Shown: positions 1 to 6,020, counted from the stretch's first letter. The stretch: DNA of 10,541 nt from DATBMY01 sp036554605 (GCA_036554605.1 DATBMY010000554.1:1-10541), one strand, 5' to 3'. Program-made: numbers and translations. The notes: generated from the sequence alone by a model not told the origin.

Positions 1-50
1 ATTCGCAGTTGTTTCTTGCACTGTGGCTGGTCTGTGACGGTGATGTTCAT
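1..50 (-). CDS. tig: Probable trigger factor, N-terminal fragment (runs off the window)
   Basis: Read on the minus strand from the ATG at 50-48, the first 16 codons give MNITVTDQPQCKKQLR and remain open at the window edge. This resembles the first beta strand of the ribosome-binding domain of trigger factor, the peptidyl-prolyl isomerase chaperone that binds the ribosome at the polypeptide exit and catches nascent chains. The position supports the call: a tRNA-Leu gene just upstream of tig (usually followed by clpP, clpX and lon) is a recurrent bacterial arrangement. No Shine-Dalgarno sequence precedes the ATG; the bases before it read GATCAACCACCCT. An inverted repeat at 93-137 lies between it and the tRNA. 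Only 16 residues are visible, so the family call is an inference from motif memory and gene order. The sequence beyond the left edge would settle it. Confidence 0.6.
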   Translation of the reverse strand, partial: MNITVTDQPQCKKQLR

Positions 51-92
51 AGGGTGGTTGATCGTTGATCTCTCGGTCGCCTTAAATTAGTA

Positions 93-137
93 GTCGGTTG
101 CCGGACCCAACTCCTTATAAGTCCACCGACAACCGAC
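93..137. repeat. Inverted repeat of heptamer-like units between tRNA-Leu and tig
   Basis: GTCGGTTG at 93-100 is perfectly complementary to CAACCGAC at 130-137, and GGAC at 103-106 can pair with GTCC at 121-124 inside it. Both arms show a 7-bp period: GTCGGTT then GCCGGAC on the plus strand, and GGTCGGT then TGTCGGT on the complement of the right arm. The element lies about 20 bases downstream of the tRNA-Leu 3' end and about 43 bases before the tig ATG. No run of T follows it on the minus strand, so it is not a classic rho-independent terminator. It may still act in tRNA 3' processing or attenuate transcription into tig (inference). It has the same architecture as the elements at 1642-1705, 2508-2595 and 3891-3997, with different unit sequences. 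Confidence 0.6.
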
Positions 138-156
138 CGCTTGCCACCGAGTTTAA

Positions 157-238
157 TGCGAAAGGGGGGACTCGAACCCCCACACCTTTCGGTACCAGAT
201 CCTAAGTCTGGCGCGTCTGCCAGTTCCGCCACTTTCGC
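157..238 (-). tRNA. tRNA-Leu (anticodon UAG)
   Basis: The minus strand folds as a class II tRNA of 82 nt. The acceptor stem is GCGAAAG paired with CTTTCGC, with discriminator A. The anticodon stem CCAGA/TCTGG encloses the loop CTTAGGA, giving anticodon UAG for CUA and other CUN leucine codons. A short variable arm (ACC, GAAA, GGT) and a T arm GGGGG-TTCGAGT-CCCCC complete it. CCA is not encoded. A promoter lies a few bases upstream (254-283), and a probable tig gene follows on the same strand. Confidence 0.97.
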
Positions 239-253
239 ATTCATCAAAGAACT

Positions 254-283
254 AAAATAATCGAAAGGAAGAGAGATTTGCAA
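254..283 (-). promoter_or_regulatory. Putative sigma70-type promoter for tRNA-Leu
   Basis: On the minus strand, TTGCAA (278-283) and TATTTT (254-259) are separated by 18 bases, like a -35/-10 pair. Transcription would begin near 247, about eight bases before the mature tRNA 5' end at 238, a normal distance for a tRNA gene. The hexamers are imperfect, so this rests on spacing and position. Confidence 0.4.
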
Positions 284-309
284 CTTGATCGCGGCGCGCC
301 GTGTGTAGT

Positions 310-339
310 TTGCGATTGCTTCTGACCGTGTGATAGCAT
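310..339 (+). promoter_or_regulatory. Putative promoter for the M16 peptidase and downstream unit
   Basis: TTGCGA (310-315) and TAGCAT (334-339) are 18 bases apart, and a TG two bases upstream of the second hexamer (331-332) gives an extended -10 look. The likely start of transcription near 346 leaves a leader of only about 10 bases. The same TAGCAT hexamer is the proposed -10 of purL at 6044-6049. It is divergent from the tRNA-Leu promoter. Confidence 0.35.
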
Positions 340-355
340 CGCGTTCAGAGGAGAT

Positions 356-1630
356 ATGATCAACCAGGCGAGCCCTATAGAAAAGACAGTTCTCGACAAC
401 GGCCTTACGATAATCACCGAGCAGATGAGCCATGTAAGGTCGGCGTCGGTCGGAATCTGGGTTCGTTCGGGCTCGCGCCACGAAGAGGCCCAGCTAAACG
501 GCATCTCTCATTTCATCGAGCACACTCTATTCAAAGGCACGCGCAACCGCACGGCGCGAGAGATCGCGGTCGAAAGCGACGCCATCGGCGGCCACGTCGA
601 CGCATTTACGAGCCGCGAGGTCGCCGCCTACTACGTCAAAGTGCTCGACGAACATCTGCCGCGCGCCTTCGACCTGCTGGGCGATCTGGTCACCGCGCCG
701 CTATTTGAAAACAGCGAGCTCGACCGCGAGCGCAACGTCGTGATGGAAGAGATCAAGATGGTGGAAGATACGCCCGACGACCTGGTACACGAGGTCTTCG
801 TCGCCAACATCTGGCCCGACCACCCGCTCGGCCGCTCGATACTCGGCACAGCCGACACGCTTGCGACCTTCGATCACGAGCGCGTAGCTTCCTACTTCGA
901 AAATGTCTATACCCCGCGCAATCTCGTGGTCGCGGGCGCGGGCAACATCGAGCATGCCCGTTTCGTCGAGATGGTCTCGCGTTATCTGGAAAAAATCGAA
1001 GACCGGCCGACGGCGCTGATGGCTTCGACTCCTTCGCCCGACGCGCGAAGGATCGTTTTGAACAAGGATCTCGAGCAGGCGCATCTGGTGATGGGCGCGC
1101 ACTGTCCATCGATGATTTCAGACGACCGCTACAGCGTGCATGTGCTAAACGTGATACTCGGCGGCGGGATGAGCTCGCGGCTCTTTCAGAAGATAAGAGA
1201 AGAGAACGGTCTGGCCTATGCCGTATATTCCGGCGTCAACGCCTACACCGACGCCGGGTACCTGTCGGTCTATGCCGCGACCTCGCCCGAGCAGATAAAA
1301 GACGTGATACGCCTCAGCATACAGGAGTTCGGCAGATTAAAGTCGGAGCCCGTGCCCGAATCCGAGATACAGCGTGCGAAGGACCAGTTGAAGGTTTCGA
1401 TCATGCTGAGCCTCGAATCGACCTCGGCGCGCATGAGCAACATTGCCCGGCAGGAAATATTCTTCGGCCGACAGTTCACGCTCGATGAGATACTAAACCG
1501 CATAGACTCGGTCACGTCTTCCGATGTGCGGCGCATAGCGAACACGATATTTAATAATGAGCGGGTGGCGATCACGGCCATCGGGCAGCTCGAATCTTTT
1601 GACCTCGAAAACGAACAGATAACCGTTTAA
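356..1630 (+). CDS. M16 family zinc metallopeptidase (insulinase / processing-peptidase-like)
   Basis: The 424-residue length is normal for single-chain bacterial M16B peptidases related to mitochondrial processing peptidase. The inverted zinc motif HxxEH is intact as H52, E55 and H56 within HFIEHTLFKGT, and the third zinc ligand is E132 in the MEEI segment, 76 residues on. The C-terminal half carries the family's substrate-cleft loop, GGGMSSRLFQ starting at residue 269, followed by a REENGLAY segment. The common HFLEHMLFKGT motif has Thr in place of Met at residue 57. No signal peptide or membrane segment is visible, so it is probably cytoplasmic and acts on peptides or misfolded fragments; the substrate is unknown. 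Start choice: GAGGAG at 348-353 sits only two bases from the ATG, which is close, but the protein aligns from its first residues with the family. It heads a same-strand run leading into walJ-like, purB, purS and purQ. Confidence 0.93.
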   Translation: MINQASPIEKTVLDNGLTIITEQMSHVRSASVGIWVRSGSRHEEAQLNGISHFIEHTLFKGTRNRTAREIAVESDAIGGHVDAFTSREVAAYYVKVLDEHLPRAFDLLGDLVTAPLFENSELDRERNVVMEEIKMVEDTPDDLVHEVFVANIWPDHPLGRSILGTADTLATFDHERVASYFENVYTPRNLVVAGAGNIEHARFVEMVSRYLEKIEDRPTALMASTPSPDARRIVLNKDLEQAHLVMGAHCPSMISDDRYSVHVLNVILGGGMSSRLFQKIREENGLAYAVYSGVNAYTDAGYLSVYAATSPEQIKDVIRLSIQEFGRLKSEPVPESEIQRAKDQLKVSIMLSLESTSARMSNIARQEIFFGRQFTLDEILNRIDSVTSSDVRRIANTIFNNERVAITAIGQLESFDLENEQITV

Positions 1631-1641
1631 TCAAGGACTGA

Positions 1642-1705
1642 GCGATGAGGGCTGAGGACTGAGTCTTATACTTCTCCTCGGTCCTCAGCCCTCAATCCTC
1701 ATCGC
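1642..1705. repeat. Heptamer-built inverted repeat filling the M16/walJ spacer
   Basis: The left arm (1642-1663) reads as GATGAGG, GCTGAGG, ACTGAG after GC. The complement of the right arm (1677-1705) reads as GATGAGG, ATTGAGG, GCTGAGG, ACCGAG after GC. The arms pair apart from one extra 7-bp unit (ATTGAGG) in the right arm and one mismatch. The loop is about 13 bases. The element starts 11 bases after the M16 stop and ends five bases before the next ATG at 1711. That start has no Shine-Dalgarno sequence (GCGCAAAATG). No T tract follows, which argues against a rho-independent terminator. If transcribed it would form a strong hairpin at the initiation region. Confidence 0.85.
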
Positions 1706-1710
1706 GCAAA

Positions 1711-2505
1711 ATGCGATTGATCGTACTTGGCAGCGGCAGCTCCGGCAATGCGCTCTATATAGAAGCGGGCGAGACGAGGGTGCTTGTCGATGTCGGGCTT
1801 TCCGCTAAAGAGACGGCTCGTCGCATGGCCGGGGCCGGGCTCGATCCCGCGCGGTTGAGCGCAATCGTAGTCACTCACGAGCATTCGGATCACATCAAAG
1901 GCGTCCGGGTGATGTCGAAAACCGCGGGCGTCCCCGTCTTCATATCCGAGGCAACGCGCGTCGAGAGCCGTTTCCCCGGCGACGGCGAAGGGATATGCTG
2001 GGGCGAGATGATCTCGTCGAGCCAGCCTTTTCAGATCGGCTCGCTCGACTTTCACCCCTTTACTATTCCGCACGACGGCGTCGACACGTTCGCTTACACG
2101 GTCGAGAGCCGGCGGGTAAAGATCGGAATAGTCACCGATCTTGGCTATATCACAAATCTCGTCGCCGAACGCCTGCGCGGCTGTCACCTGATTATGATCG
2201 AATCGAATCACGACCGCGACATGCTAAAGGTAGGTCCTTATCCGTGGCCTCTCAAACAGCGGATCGCGAGCAACACCGGCCACCTGTCAAATGACGAAAC
2301 GGCGCGCTGGCTGCGCGAGGACTTTGACGGCCGCGCCGCCTACATTGTGCTTGCGCATCTGTCGCGCCAGTGCAATCATCCTGAGCTTGCGCGGTTATCG
2401 GCCATCCAGGCGCTAGAGTCGCACGGCCCGCTCTTTTACCCGGACGCCGAGCGTCGCGTTAAGGTCGCGCCTCCCGACCGGCCGACCGAATGGTTTGAGC
2501 TATAA
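1711..2505 (+). CDS. yycJ: WalJ/YycJ-like MBL-fold metallo-hydrolase (probable nuclease)
   Basis: 264 residues with the metallo-beta-lactamase metal-binding motif HEHSDH at 56-61 (H56, H58, D60, H61). Further metal ligands are likely D143 in VTDLGY, H191 in GHLSN and H216 in LAHLSRQ. The start MRLIVLGSGSSGN and the block ESNHDRDML, then YPWPLKQRI, are typical of the WalJ/YycJ family. Members characterised elsewhere bind two metal ions and have 5' exonuclease activity linked to DNA repair; in Firmicutes the gene sits with walRK, which is not the case here. The protein is cytoplasmic, with no signal peptide. The start is fixed by the conserved N-terminal strand, yet no ribosome binding site precedes it; a heptamer inverted repeat ends five bases upstream. 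Translation may be SD-independent or coupled to the M16 gene (inference). The stop is followed at once by another such repeat. Confidence 0.9.
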   Translation: MRLIVLGSGSSGNALYIEAGETRVLVDVGLSAKETARRMAGAGLDPARLSAIVVTHEHSDHIKGVRVMSKTAGVPVFISEATRVESRFPGDGEGICWGEMISSSQPFQIGSLDFHPFTIPHDGVDTFAYTVESRRVKIGIVTDLGYITNLVAERLRGCHLIMIESNHDRDMLKVGPYPWPLKQRIASNTGHLSNDETARWLREDFDGRAAYIVLAHLSRQCNHPELARLSAIQALESHGPLFYPDAERRVKVAPPDRPTEWFEL

Positions 2506-2507
2506 GG

Positions 2508-2595
2508 GTCAGAGGTCGTGGGCCGGGGATCGGGGAGTATGAAATCTCAAATTCCCGATACCCCGGCTCCTGATCCCTGGCCCCCGACCCCTGAC
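2508..2595. repeat. Heptamer-built inverted repeat filling the walJ/purB spacer
   Basis: The left arm 2508-2531 and right arm 2572-2595 are 24 bases each and complementary at 21 positions. In heptamers the left arm reads GGTCAGA, GGTCGTG, GGCCGGG, GATCGGG from 2507. The complement of the right arm reads AGTCAGG, GGTCGGG, GGCCAGG, GATCAGG, AGCCGGG. The loop carries a 13-base core TGAAATCTCAAAT (2540-2552), which recurs inverted in the element at 3891-3997. The element begins two bases after the walJ-like stop and ends one base before the purB ATG. No Shine-Dalgarno sequence lies in the usual window, since the right arm is C/T-rich. No T tract follows. Confidence 0.88.
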
Positions 2596-2596
2596 T

Positions 2597-3934
2597 ATGA
2601 TTGAGCGATACACATTGCCCGAGATGGGCGCTATATGGACTGACGAGAACCGCTTTCAGAAGTGGCTCGACGTGGAGATTGCCGCCTGCGAAATCCATGC
2701 CGAGATGGGCACGATCCCGCGCGAGGCGGTCGAAGAGATAAAGCGAACCGCGCGATTCGACGTTGCCCGCATAAAAGAGATCGAGCGCGAGACGCGACAC
2801 GACGTTGTCGCCTTCACTACGGCGCTCGCCGAAAAGATCGGCCCCGCTTCGCGCTACGTTCATTTCGGGCTGACCTCATCGGATGTAGTCGACACGGCGA
2901 ACGCGCTGTTGATGCGCGAGGCGGCGACGCTTGTGCTTGAAGACCTCGGCAGGCTCGGCCTGGTCCTCAAGCGCCGCGCCTTCGAGCACAAAGATACGCT
3001 GATGATGGGGCGCACGCACGGGGTGCACGCCGAGCCGACGACGTTCGGCTTTCTGCTCGCGCTTTATTACGCCGAAAACGAGCGGAATAAAGAGCGGCTC
3101 CGCCGGGCGCGCGAGGTCGTAAGCTACGGGAAGATATCGGGCCCGGTAGGCACGTTCGCGCACCTCGACCCCGAGGTCGAAGAGCGCGTTTGCCAGCGGC
3201 TCGCCTTAAAGGCGGCTCCCATCTCTACGCAGATAATACAGCGCGACCGTCACGCCGAGCTGCTTTCCGCGCTCGCCATCATCGCCGCTTCGATGGAAAA
3301 GATCGCGCTTGAGGTAAGACACCTCCAGCGCACCGAAGTGCGCGAGGCGCAGGAGCCGTTCTCGGCCGGGCAGAAGGGCTCGTCGTCGATGCCTCATAAG
3401 CGCAACCCGGTTACTTCGGAGCAGATTTGCGGGCTTGCGCGCATCGTGCGCTCGAACGCGCAGGCCGGGTTCGAGAATATCGCGCTCTGGCACGAGCGAG
3501 ACATCTCGCATTCGTCGGTCGAGCGGGTCATACTGCCGGACTCGTTCATCCTGACAGATTATTTGGTTCAAAAGACCGAATGGTTGATCGACGGGCTCGT
3601 CATATTCCCGAAGCGCATGCGCGAGAACGTAGAATCGCTCGGCGGCGTTACCGCAAGCGGCCGGTTGCTGCTCGAGCTTGCGAGCCGCGGCCTGACTCGC
3701 GAAGAGGCTTACGCGATTGTTCAACCGCTGGCAATGCGGGTATGGGACGAAGGTGTGAGATTTCGCGATCTGGTTATGGAAGACGCGCGCATAAGAGAGA
3801 AGATGTCGCGCGAAGAGCTTGATTCGCTCTTCGACGTTAAGAGTCAGCTTCGAAACATAGACAGAGTCTTTGAAAGGACATTTGGGGAAAGTGATCAGGA
3901 GTCGGGGGCCGGGGTTAAAGAGTCTGAAATATGA
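2597..3934 (+). CDS. purB: Adenylosuccinate lyase
   Basis: 445 residues of the fumarase/aspartase superfamily. PurB acts twice in purine synthesis, releasing fumarate from SAICAR to give AICAR and from adenylosuccinate to give AMP; it is a cytoplasmic homotetramer. All key residues are visible: H68 in RHDVV, H89 in VHFGLTSSD, H141 in GRTHGVHAEPT, and the mobile signature loop SSSMPHKRNP at 262-271 with the catalytic serine at 262/263. The numbering matches the Bacillus-type enzyme closely. The start MIERYTLPEMG is the canonical N-terminus, although the ATG has no Shine-Dalgarno sequence and touches the preceding hairpin repeat. Oddity: the natural fold probably ends near the segment RVFERTFG. 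The last 14 residues (432-445, S-D-Q-E-S-G-A-G-V-K-E-S-E-I) are encoded by the left arm of the heptamer repeat at 3891-3997, so the repeat seems to have replaced the original stop. purS follows after the repeat. Confidence 0.97.
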   Translation: MIERYTLPEMGAIWTDENRFQKWLDVEIAACEIHAEMGTIPREAVEEIKRTARFDVARIKEIERETRHDVVAFTTALAEKIGPASRYVHFGLTSSDVVDTANALLMREAATLVLEDLGRLGLVLKRRAFEHKDTLMMGRTHGVHAEPTTFGFLLALYYAENERNKERLRRAREVVSYGKISGPVGTFAHLDPEVEERVCQRLALKAAPISTQIIQRDRHAELLSALAIIAASMEKIALEVRHLQRTEVREAQEPFSAGQKGSSSMPHKRNPVTSEQICGLARIVRSNAQAGFENIALWHERDISHSSVERVILPDSFILTDYLVQKTEWLIDGLVIFPKRMRENVESLGGVTASGRLLLELASRGLTREEAYAIVQPLAMRVWDEGVRFRDLVMEDARIREKMSREELDSLFDVKSQLRNIDRVFERTFGESDQESGAGVKESEI

Positions 3935-3997
3935 AATAGCAGATTTGAGATTTCAGATGCCCTGCCCCCTGATTCCCGACCCCTGATCCCTGATCAC
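3891..3997. repeat. Heptamer-built inverted repeat overlapping the purB 3' end
   Basis: Outer arms GTGATCAGG (3891-3899) and CCTGATCAC (3989-3997) are perfectly complementary. Inwards, the left arm reads GATCAGG, AGTCGGG, GGCCGGG, GTTAAAG. The complement of the right arm reads GATCAGG, GATCAGG, GGTCGGG, AATCAGG, GGGCAGG, so the right arm has an extra 7-bp unit. An inner stem pairs TCTGAAAT (3923-3930) with ATTTCAGA (3950-3957). The 13-base core of the walJ/purB element recurs here inverted, as ATTTGAGATTTCA (3943-3955). The first 44 bases lie inside purB, including its TGA. The element ends one base before the purS ATG at 3999, again without a Shine-Dalgarno sequence. Confidence 0.88.
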
Positions 3998-3998
3998 T

Positions 3999-4256
3999 AT
4001 GAAAGCGAAGATATACGTAACGCTGAAGCCTTCCGTGCTCGACCCTCAGGGCAAGGCCATTCATCACGCGGTTGAAACCATAGGCTATCGCGGCATTAAT
4101 GATGTCAGGCAGGGGAAATATTTCGAGGTGACGTTTGGCGAGGAGCTCTCCCTCGACGAGGCGCGCGCCGAAGTCGAGCGCATGGCGAAGGATGTGCTCT
4201 CCAATCCGGTCATCGAGGATTTCAGAGTCGAACTAGATTCAGATTCCGAATCGTGA
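3999..4256 (+). CDS. purS: Phosphoribosylformylglycinamidine synthase subunit PurS
   Basis: 85 residues, the normal PurS size. The N-terminal strand MKAKIYVTLKPSVLDPQG, the following KAIHHAV and G-Y-R-G-I-N-D-V-R-Q-G-K, then a strand Y-F-E-V-T-F, are the recognisable PurS pattern. PurS is a small non-catalytic dimer that bridges PurQ and PurL in the three-part FGAM synthase, probably helping pass ammonia from the glutaminase to the synthetase. Its presence agrees with the short PurL (764 residues) encoded at 6096-8390, because the long PurL type does not need PurS. The start is fixed by homology; no Shine-Dalgarno sequence is visible and the heptamer repeat ends one base before the ATG. purQ begins 70 bases after the stop. 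Confidence 0.96.
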   Translation: MKAKIYVTLKPSVLDPQGKAIHHAVETIGYRGINDVRQGKYFEVTFGEELSLDEARAEVERMAKDVLSNPVIEDFRVELDSDSES

Positions 4257-4259
4257 GAT

Positions 4260-4293
4260 AATGCCGTTTACTGACGAGCCCCGTAGCGGCATT
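4260..4293. repeat. Small inverted repeat in the purS/purQ spacer
   Basis: AATGCCG (4260-4266) is perfectly complementary to CGGCATT (4287-4293) around a 20-base loop. It lies just after the purS stop and ahead of the purQ ribosome binding site. It lacks the 7-bp periodic arms of the other spacers and has no T tract, so it is likely a minor mRNA hairpin or chance. Confidence 0.35.
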
Positions 4294-4317
4294 CCAGGCC
4301 CGCACAAGGAAAGGGAT

Positions 4318-4323
4318 GAAGGA
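4318..4323 (+). promoter_or_regulatory. Ribosome binding site that decides the purQ start
   Basis: GAAGGA at 4318-4323 lies three bases before the ATG at 4327. An in-frame ATG at 4261 would add 22 residues with no similarity to PurQ and has no such site (it follows CGTGAGATA). The downstream start is preferred. purQ thus has a purine-rich site, which the three upstream genes behind hairpin repeats lack. Confidence 0.65.
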
Positions 4324-4326
4324 CTC

Positions 4327-5034
4327 ATGAAATTCGGAGTAGTAGTGTTCCCGGGTTCCAATTGCGATCACGACACATATCACGTAATCAGCAAAGTAGT
4401 AGGCCAGCCCGTAGACTTTATATGGCACCGCGATACTACGATAGGCGACTGCGACGCGGTCATACTGCCGGGCGGATTTTCTTACGGCGATTACCTGCGC
4501 ACGGGGGCCATCGCGCGCTTTAGCCCGGTGATGGGAGCCGTCAAGCAATTCGCCTCGCGCGGCGGCATAGTGATGGGCATATGCAACGGCTTCCAGATAC
4601 TGTGCGAGGCCGGATTGTTGCCCGGCGCGTTGTTGAGAAACAAGAACCTCAAGTTTATATGCGAGCACGTCAACATTCGCGTAGAGGCGACCGACACCCC
4701 GTTCACGAGCAACTGCCAGCGCGGGCAGGTCCTCTCGGTTCCCATCGCGCACGGGGACGGCAGTTACTACTGCGACGCCGCCACGCTCGCCGAGCTTCAA
4801 AGCGAGAACCGTATAATATTCCGCTACACGGATGCTAACGGGAATTTAAGTGAACAGGCTAATCCGAACGGCTCGCTCGATAACATAGCCGGCATTTGCA
4901 ACCGCGAGCGCAACGTGCTCGGGATGATGCCGCACCCGGAACGGGCGAGCGAGGACCTGCTGGGCTCTCACGACGGCCGCATACTGTTTTACTCGCTTGC
5001 GGACACGCTGGCCGGGCTGAAGAAAGCCTCTTGA
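4327..5034 (+). CDS. purQ: Phosphoribosylformylglycinamidine synthase, glutaminase subunit PurQ
   Basis: 235 residues from the chosen ATG, a normal length. PurQ is a class I (triad) glutamine amidotransferase that hydrolyses glutamine and feeds ammonia to PurL, which converts FGAR and ATP to FGAM. The N-terminus MKFGVVVFPGSNCDHDTYH is characteristic. The nucleophile is C86 in GICNGFQILCEAGLLPGAL, and the rest of the triad is H203 and E205 in MMPHPERASE. The start was moved from an upstream in-frame ATG at 4261 because the conserved N-terminus and the GAAGGA site fit 4327. It is the last plus-strand gene before the reversed esterase gene, and its final 46 bases overlap that gene's 3' end tail to tail. 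No terminator is visible after it. PurL, its partner, lies beyond the esterase under a separate promoter. Confidence 0.96.
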   Translation: MKFGVVVFPGSNCDHDTYHVISKVVGQPVDFIWHRDTTIGDCDAVILPGGFSYGDYLRTGAIARFSPVMGAVKQFASRGGIVMGICNGFQILCEAGLLPGALLRNKNLKFICEHVNIRVEATDTPFTSNCQRGQVLSVPIAHGDGSYYCDAATLAELQSENRIIFRYTDANGNLSEQANPNGSLDNIAGICNRERNVLGMMPHPERASEDLLGSHDGRILFYSLADTLAGLKKAS

Positions 5035-5936
5035 GAGGCCGTCGAGCGCGGCTCTTCGGTTTTCGGAAAGAGGAATCTGAGGACAAGGTCGAAGCGGCTG
5101 CCCCAGGCCGTCTCGCTGTGAGCGCCGCCGCCCGCCACAAAAAACAACAGGTCTTTTCCCTCCTGCCATCCCTTGCTCACAAACACGTCACGCAGCGTCG
5201 CGGCGCCTCTTAAGTGGTGGGGGCCGCTGCCTTCGTTCGTGCCCATGTCGAGCCACACGCGAAGGCGGGGCTTGTCTTTTAGCGACTCGACTTTTCTTAT
5301 TATCGCGCGGTCGTCCCACCATACGGAAGGCGACATCGCGGCGACCTTGCCAAATACACCCGCGTACTTGAGCGCGAGGTAAAGCGACACGAGTCCACCG
5401 AGGCTCGACCCGCCAAGGCCGGTGTTGCCCGGGTCTTTTAGGGTGCGGTACTCGGAATCAATAAAAGGTTTCAGCTCTTCTACGATGAACCGGCCGTACA
5501 GGTCAGCCTTGCCCCCGCGATTGTGCCTCGCGTCCCGGGTGGGAGTATATTCGTCGATTCGGTCTTCGCCCATGTTGTATATGCCGACGATTATGAGGGG
5601 GTCGAGACGGCCTGACGCTATAAGCTCGTCGGCCGTCTCGTCCGCCTTCCAGTCCTGGCCGGGGATAAAAGAGGTCGCCGGGTCAAAGAGGTTCTGCCCG
5701 TCGTGCAGATAAAGGACCGCGTAGCGCCGGGGCGAATCATCGCCGTAGCAAGGCGGCAGATAGACGATCACGTCGCGAGGCCGTGCGAGGAACCTCGAAT
5801 GAAACGCCCTGTGCATGCGAAGCTCGCCCTTCGGACACGGCGCTCGGTGGCGAGGAGCCTCACGCCGCGTGATTACGTAAAAGAGCGCGAGAGAGGCTAT
5901 TACGGTGACGATCCAGAAAACTATTCTAAAATCCAT
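4989..5936 (-). CDS. Membrane-anchored putative esterase (esterase-D / enterochelin-esterase-like alpha/beta hydrolase)
   Basis: 315 residues. Residues 4-22 (starting RIVFWIVTVIASLALF) form one hydrophobic segment without a clear signal-peptidase site, so the protein is probably anchored with its domain outside the cytoplasm. The domain matches the putative esterase family: RDVIVYLPPCY, then a YLHDGQNLFD block, the nucleophile S178 in GGSSLGG (GxSxG), an acid residue probably D230 in WLDMGTNEG, and H273 in GGGAHSETAW. The substrate cannot be told; relatives cleave siderophore esters, feruloyl esters or S-formylglutathione. The start ATG is preceded by GGGGAAAGAG and by a good promoter at 5967-5995. 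The last 14 residues and stop lie in the antisense of purQ, beyond the probable end of the fold near RFLFPKTEE, suggesting an original stop was lost. It interrupts the purQ-purL order. Confidence 0.88.
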   Translation of the reverse strand: MDFRIVFWIVTVIASLALFYVITRREAPRHRAPCPKGELRMHRAFHSRFLARPRDVIVYLPPCYGDDSPRRYAVLYLHDGQNLFDPATSFIPGQDWKADETADELIASGRLDPLIIVGIYNMGEDRIDEYTPTRDARHNRGGKADLYGRFIVEELKPFIDSEYRTLKDPGNTGLGGSSLGGLVSLYLALKYAGVFGKVAAMSPSVWWDDRAIIRKVESLKDKPRLRVWLDMGTNEGSGPHHLRGAATLRDVFVSKGWQEGKDLLFFVAGGGAHSETAWGSRFDLVLRFLFPKTEEPRSTASQEAFFSPASVSASE

Positions 5937-5966
5937 CTCTTTCCCCGGGTCTTAAGATTTCGAGTG

Positions 5967-5995
5967 ATTATCGATTTGCGCGGAATGTTTTTCAA
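5967..5995 (-). promoter_or_regulatory. Promoter for the esterase gene
   Basis: On the minus strand TTGAAA (5990-5995) and GATAAT (5967-5972) are exactly 17 bases apart, each five of six to the sigma70 consensus. Transcription would begin near 5960, leaving a leader of about 24 bases that contains GGGGAAAGAG before the ATG. It is divergent from the purL promoter, and the two -35 boxes are about 25 bases apart. Confidence 0.7.
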
Positions 5996-6020
5996 CTTCT
6001 CGTTGCTTACGCCTCCGAGC

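Noticed and set aside
47..481. Minus-strand open frame of 144 residues over the tRNA-Leu and the M16 start
   Set aside because: It reads through the tRNA-Leu (giving the familiar AELADAPDLGSG artefact) and into the antisense of the M16 gene. The true minus-strand coding signal is the shorter tig start at 50, in another frame.
1642..3997. Intergenic inverted repeats as rho-independent terminators
   Set aside because: No T tract follows the right arms on the plus strand, the arms have loops of up to about 40 bases, and they lie directly on downstream start codons of genes that look co-transcribed.
1642..3997. Repeats as a CRISPR array
   Set aside because: The units are 7 bp, degenerate, contiguous and separated by whole genes; there are no spacers of constant length and no cas genes.
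4261..4326. Longer PurQ starting at 4261
   Set aside because: The 22 extra residues do not resemble the family and the upstream ATG lacks a ribosome binding site, whereas 4327 has one and gives the canonical MKFGVVVFPGSNCDHD start.
4222..4800. Long antisense frame over purS and purQ, and similar long shadows over purB, purL and the esterase
   Set aside because: GC-rich coding sequence gives long antisense frames. These have no family resemblance, and the sense strands carry complete catalytic motifs.
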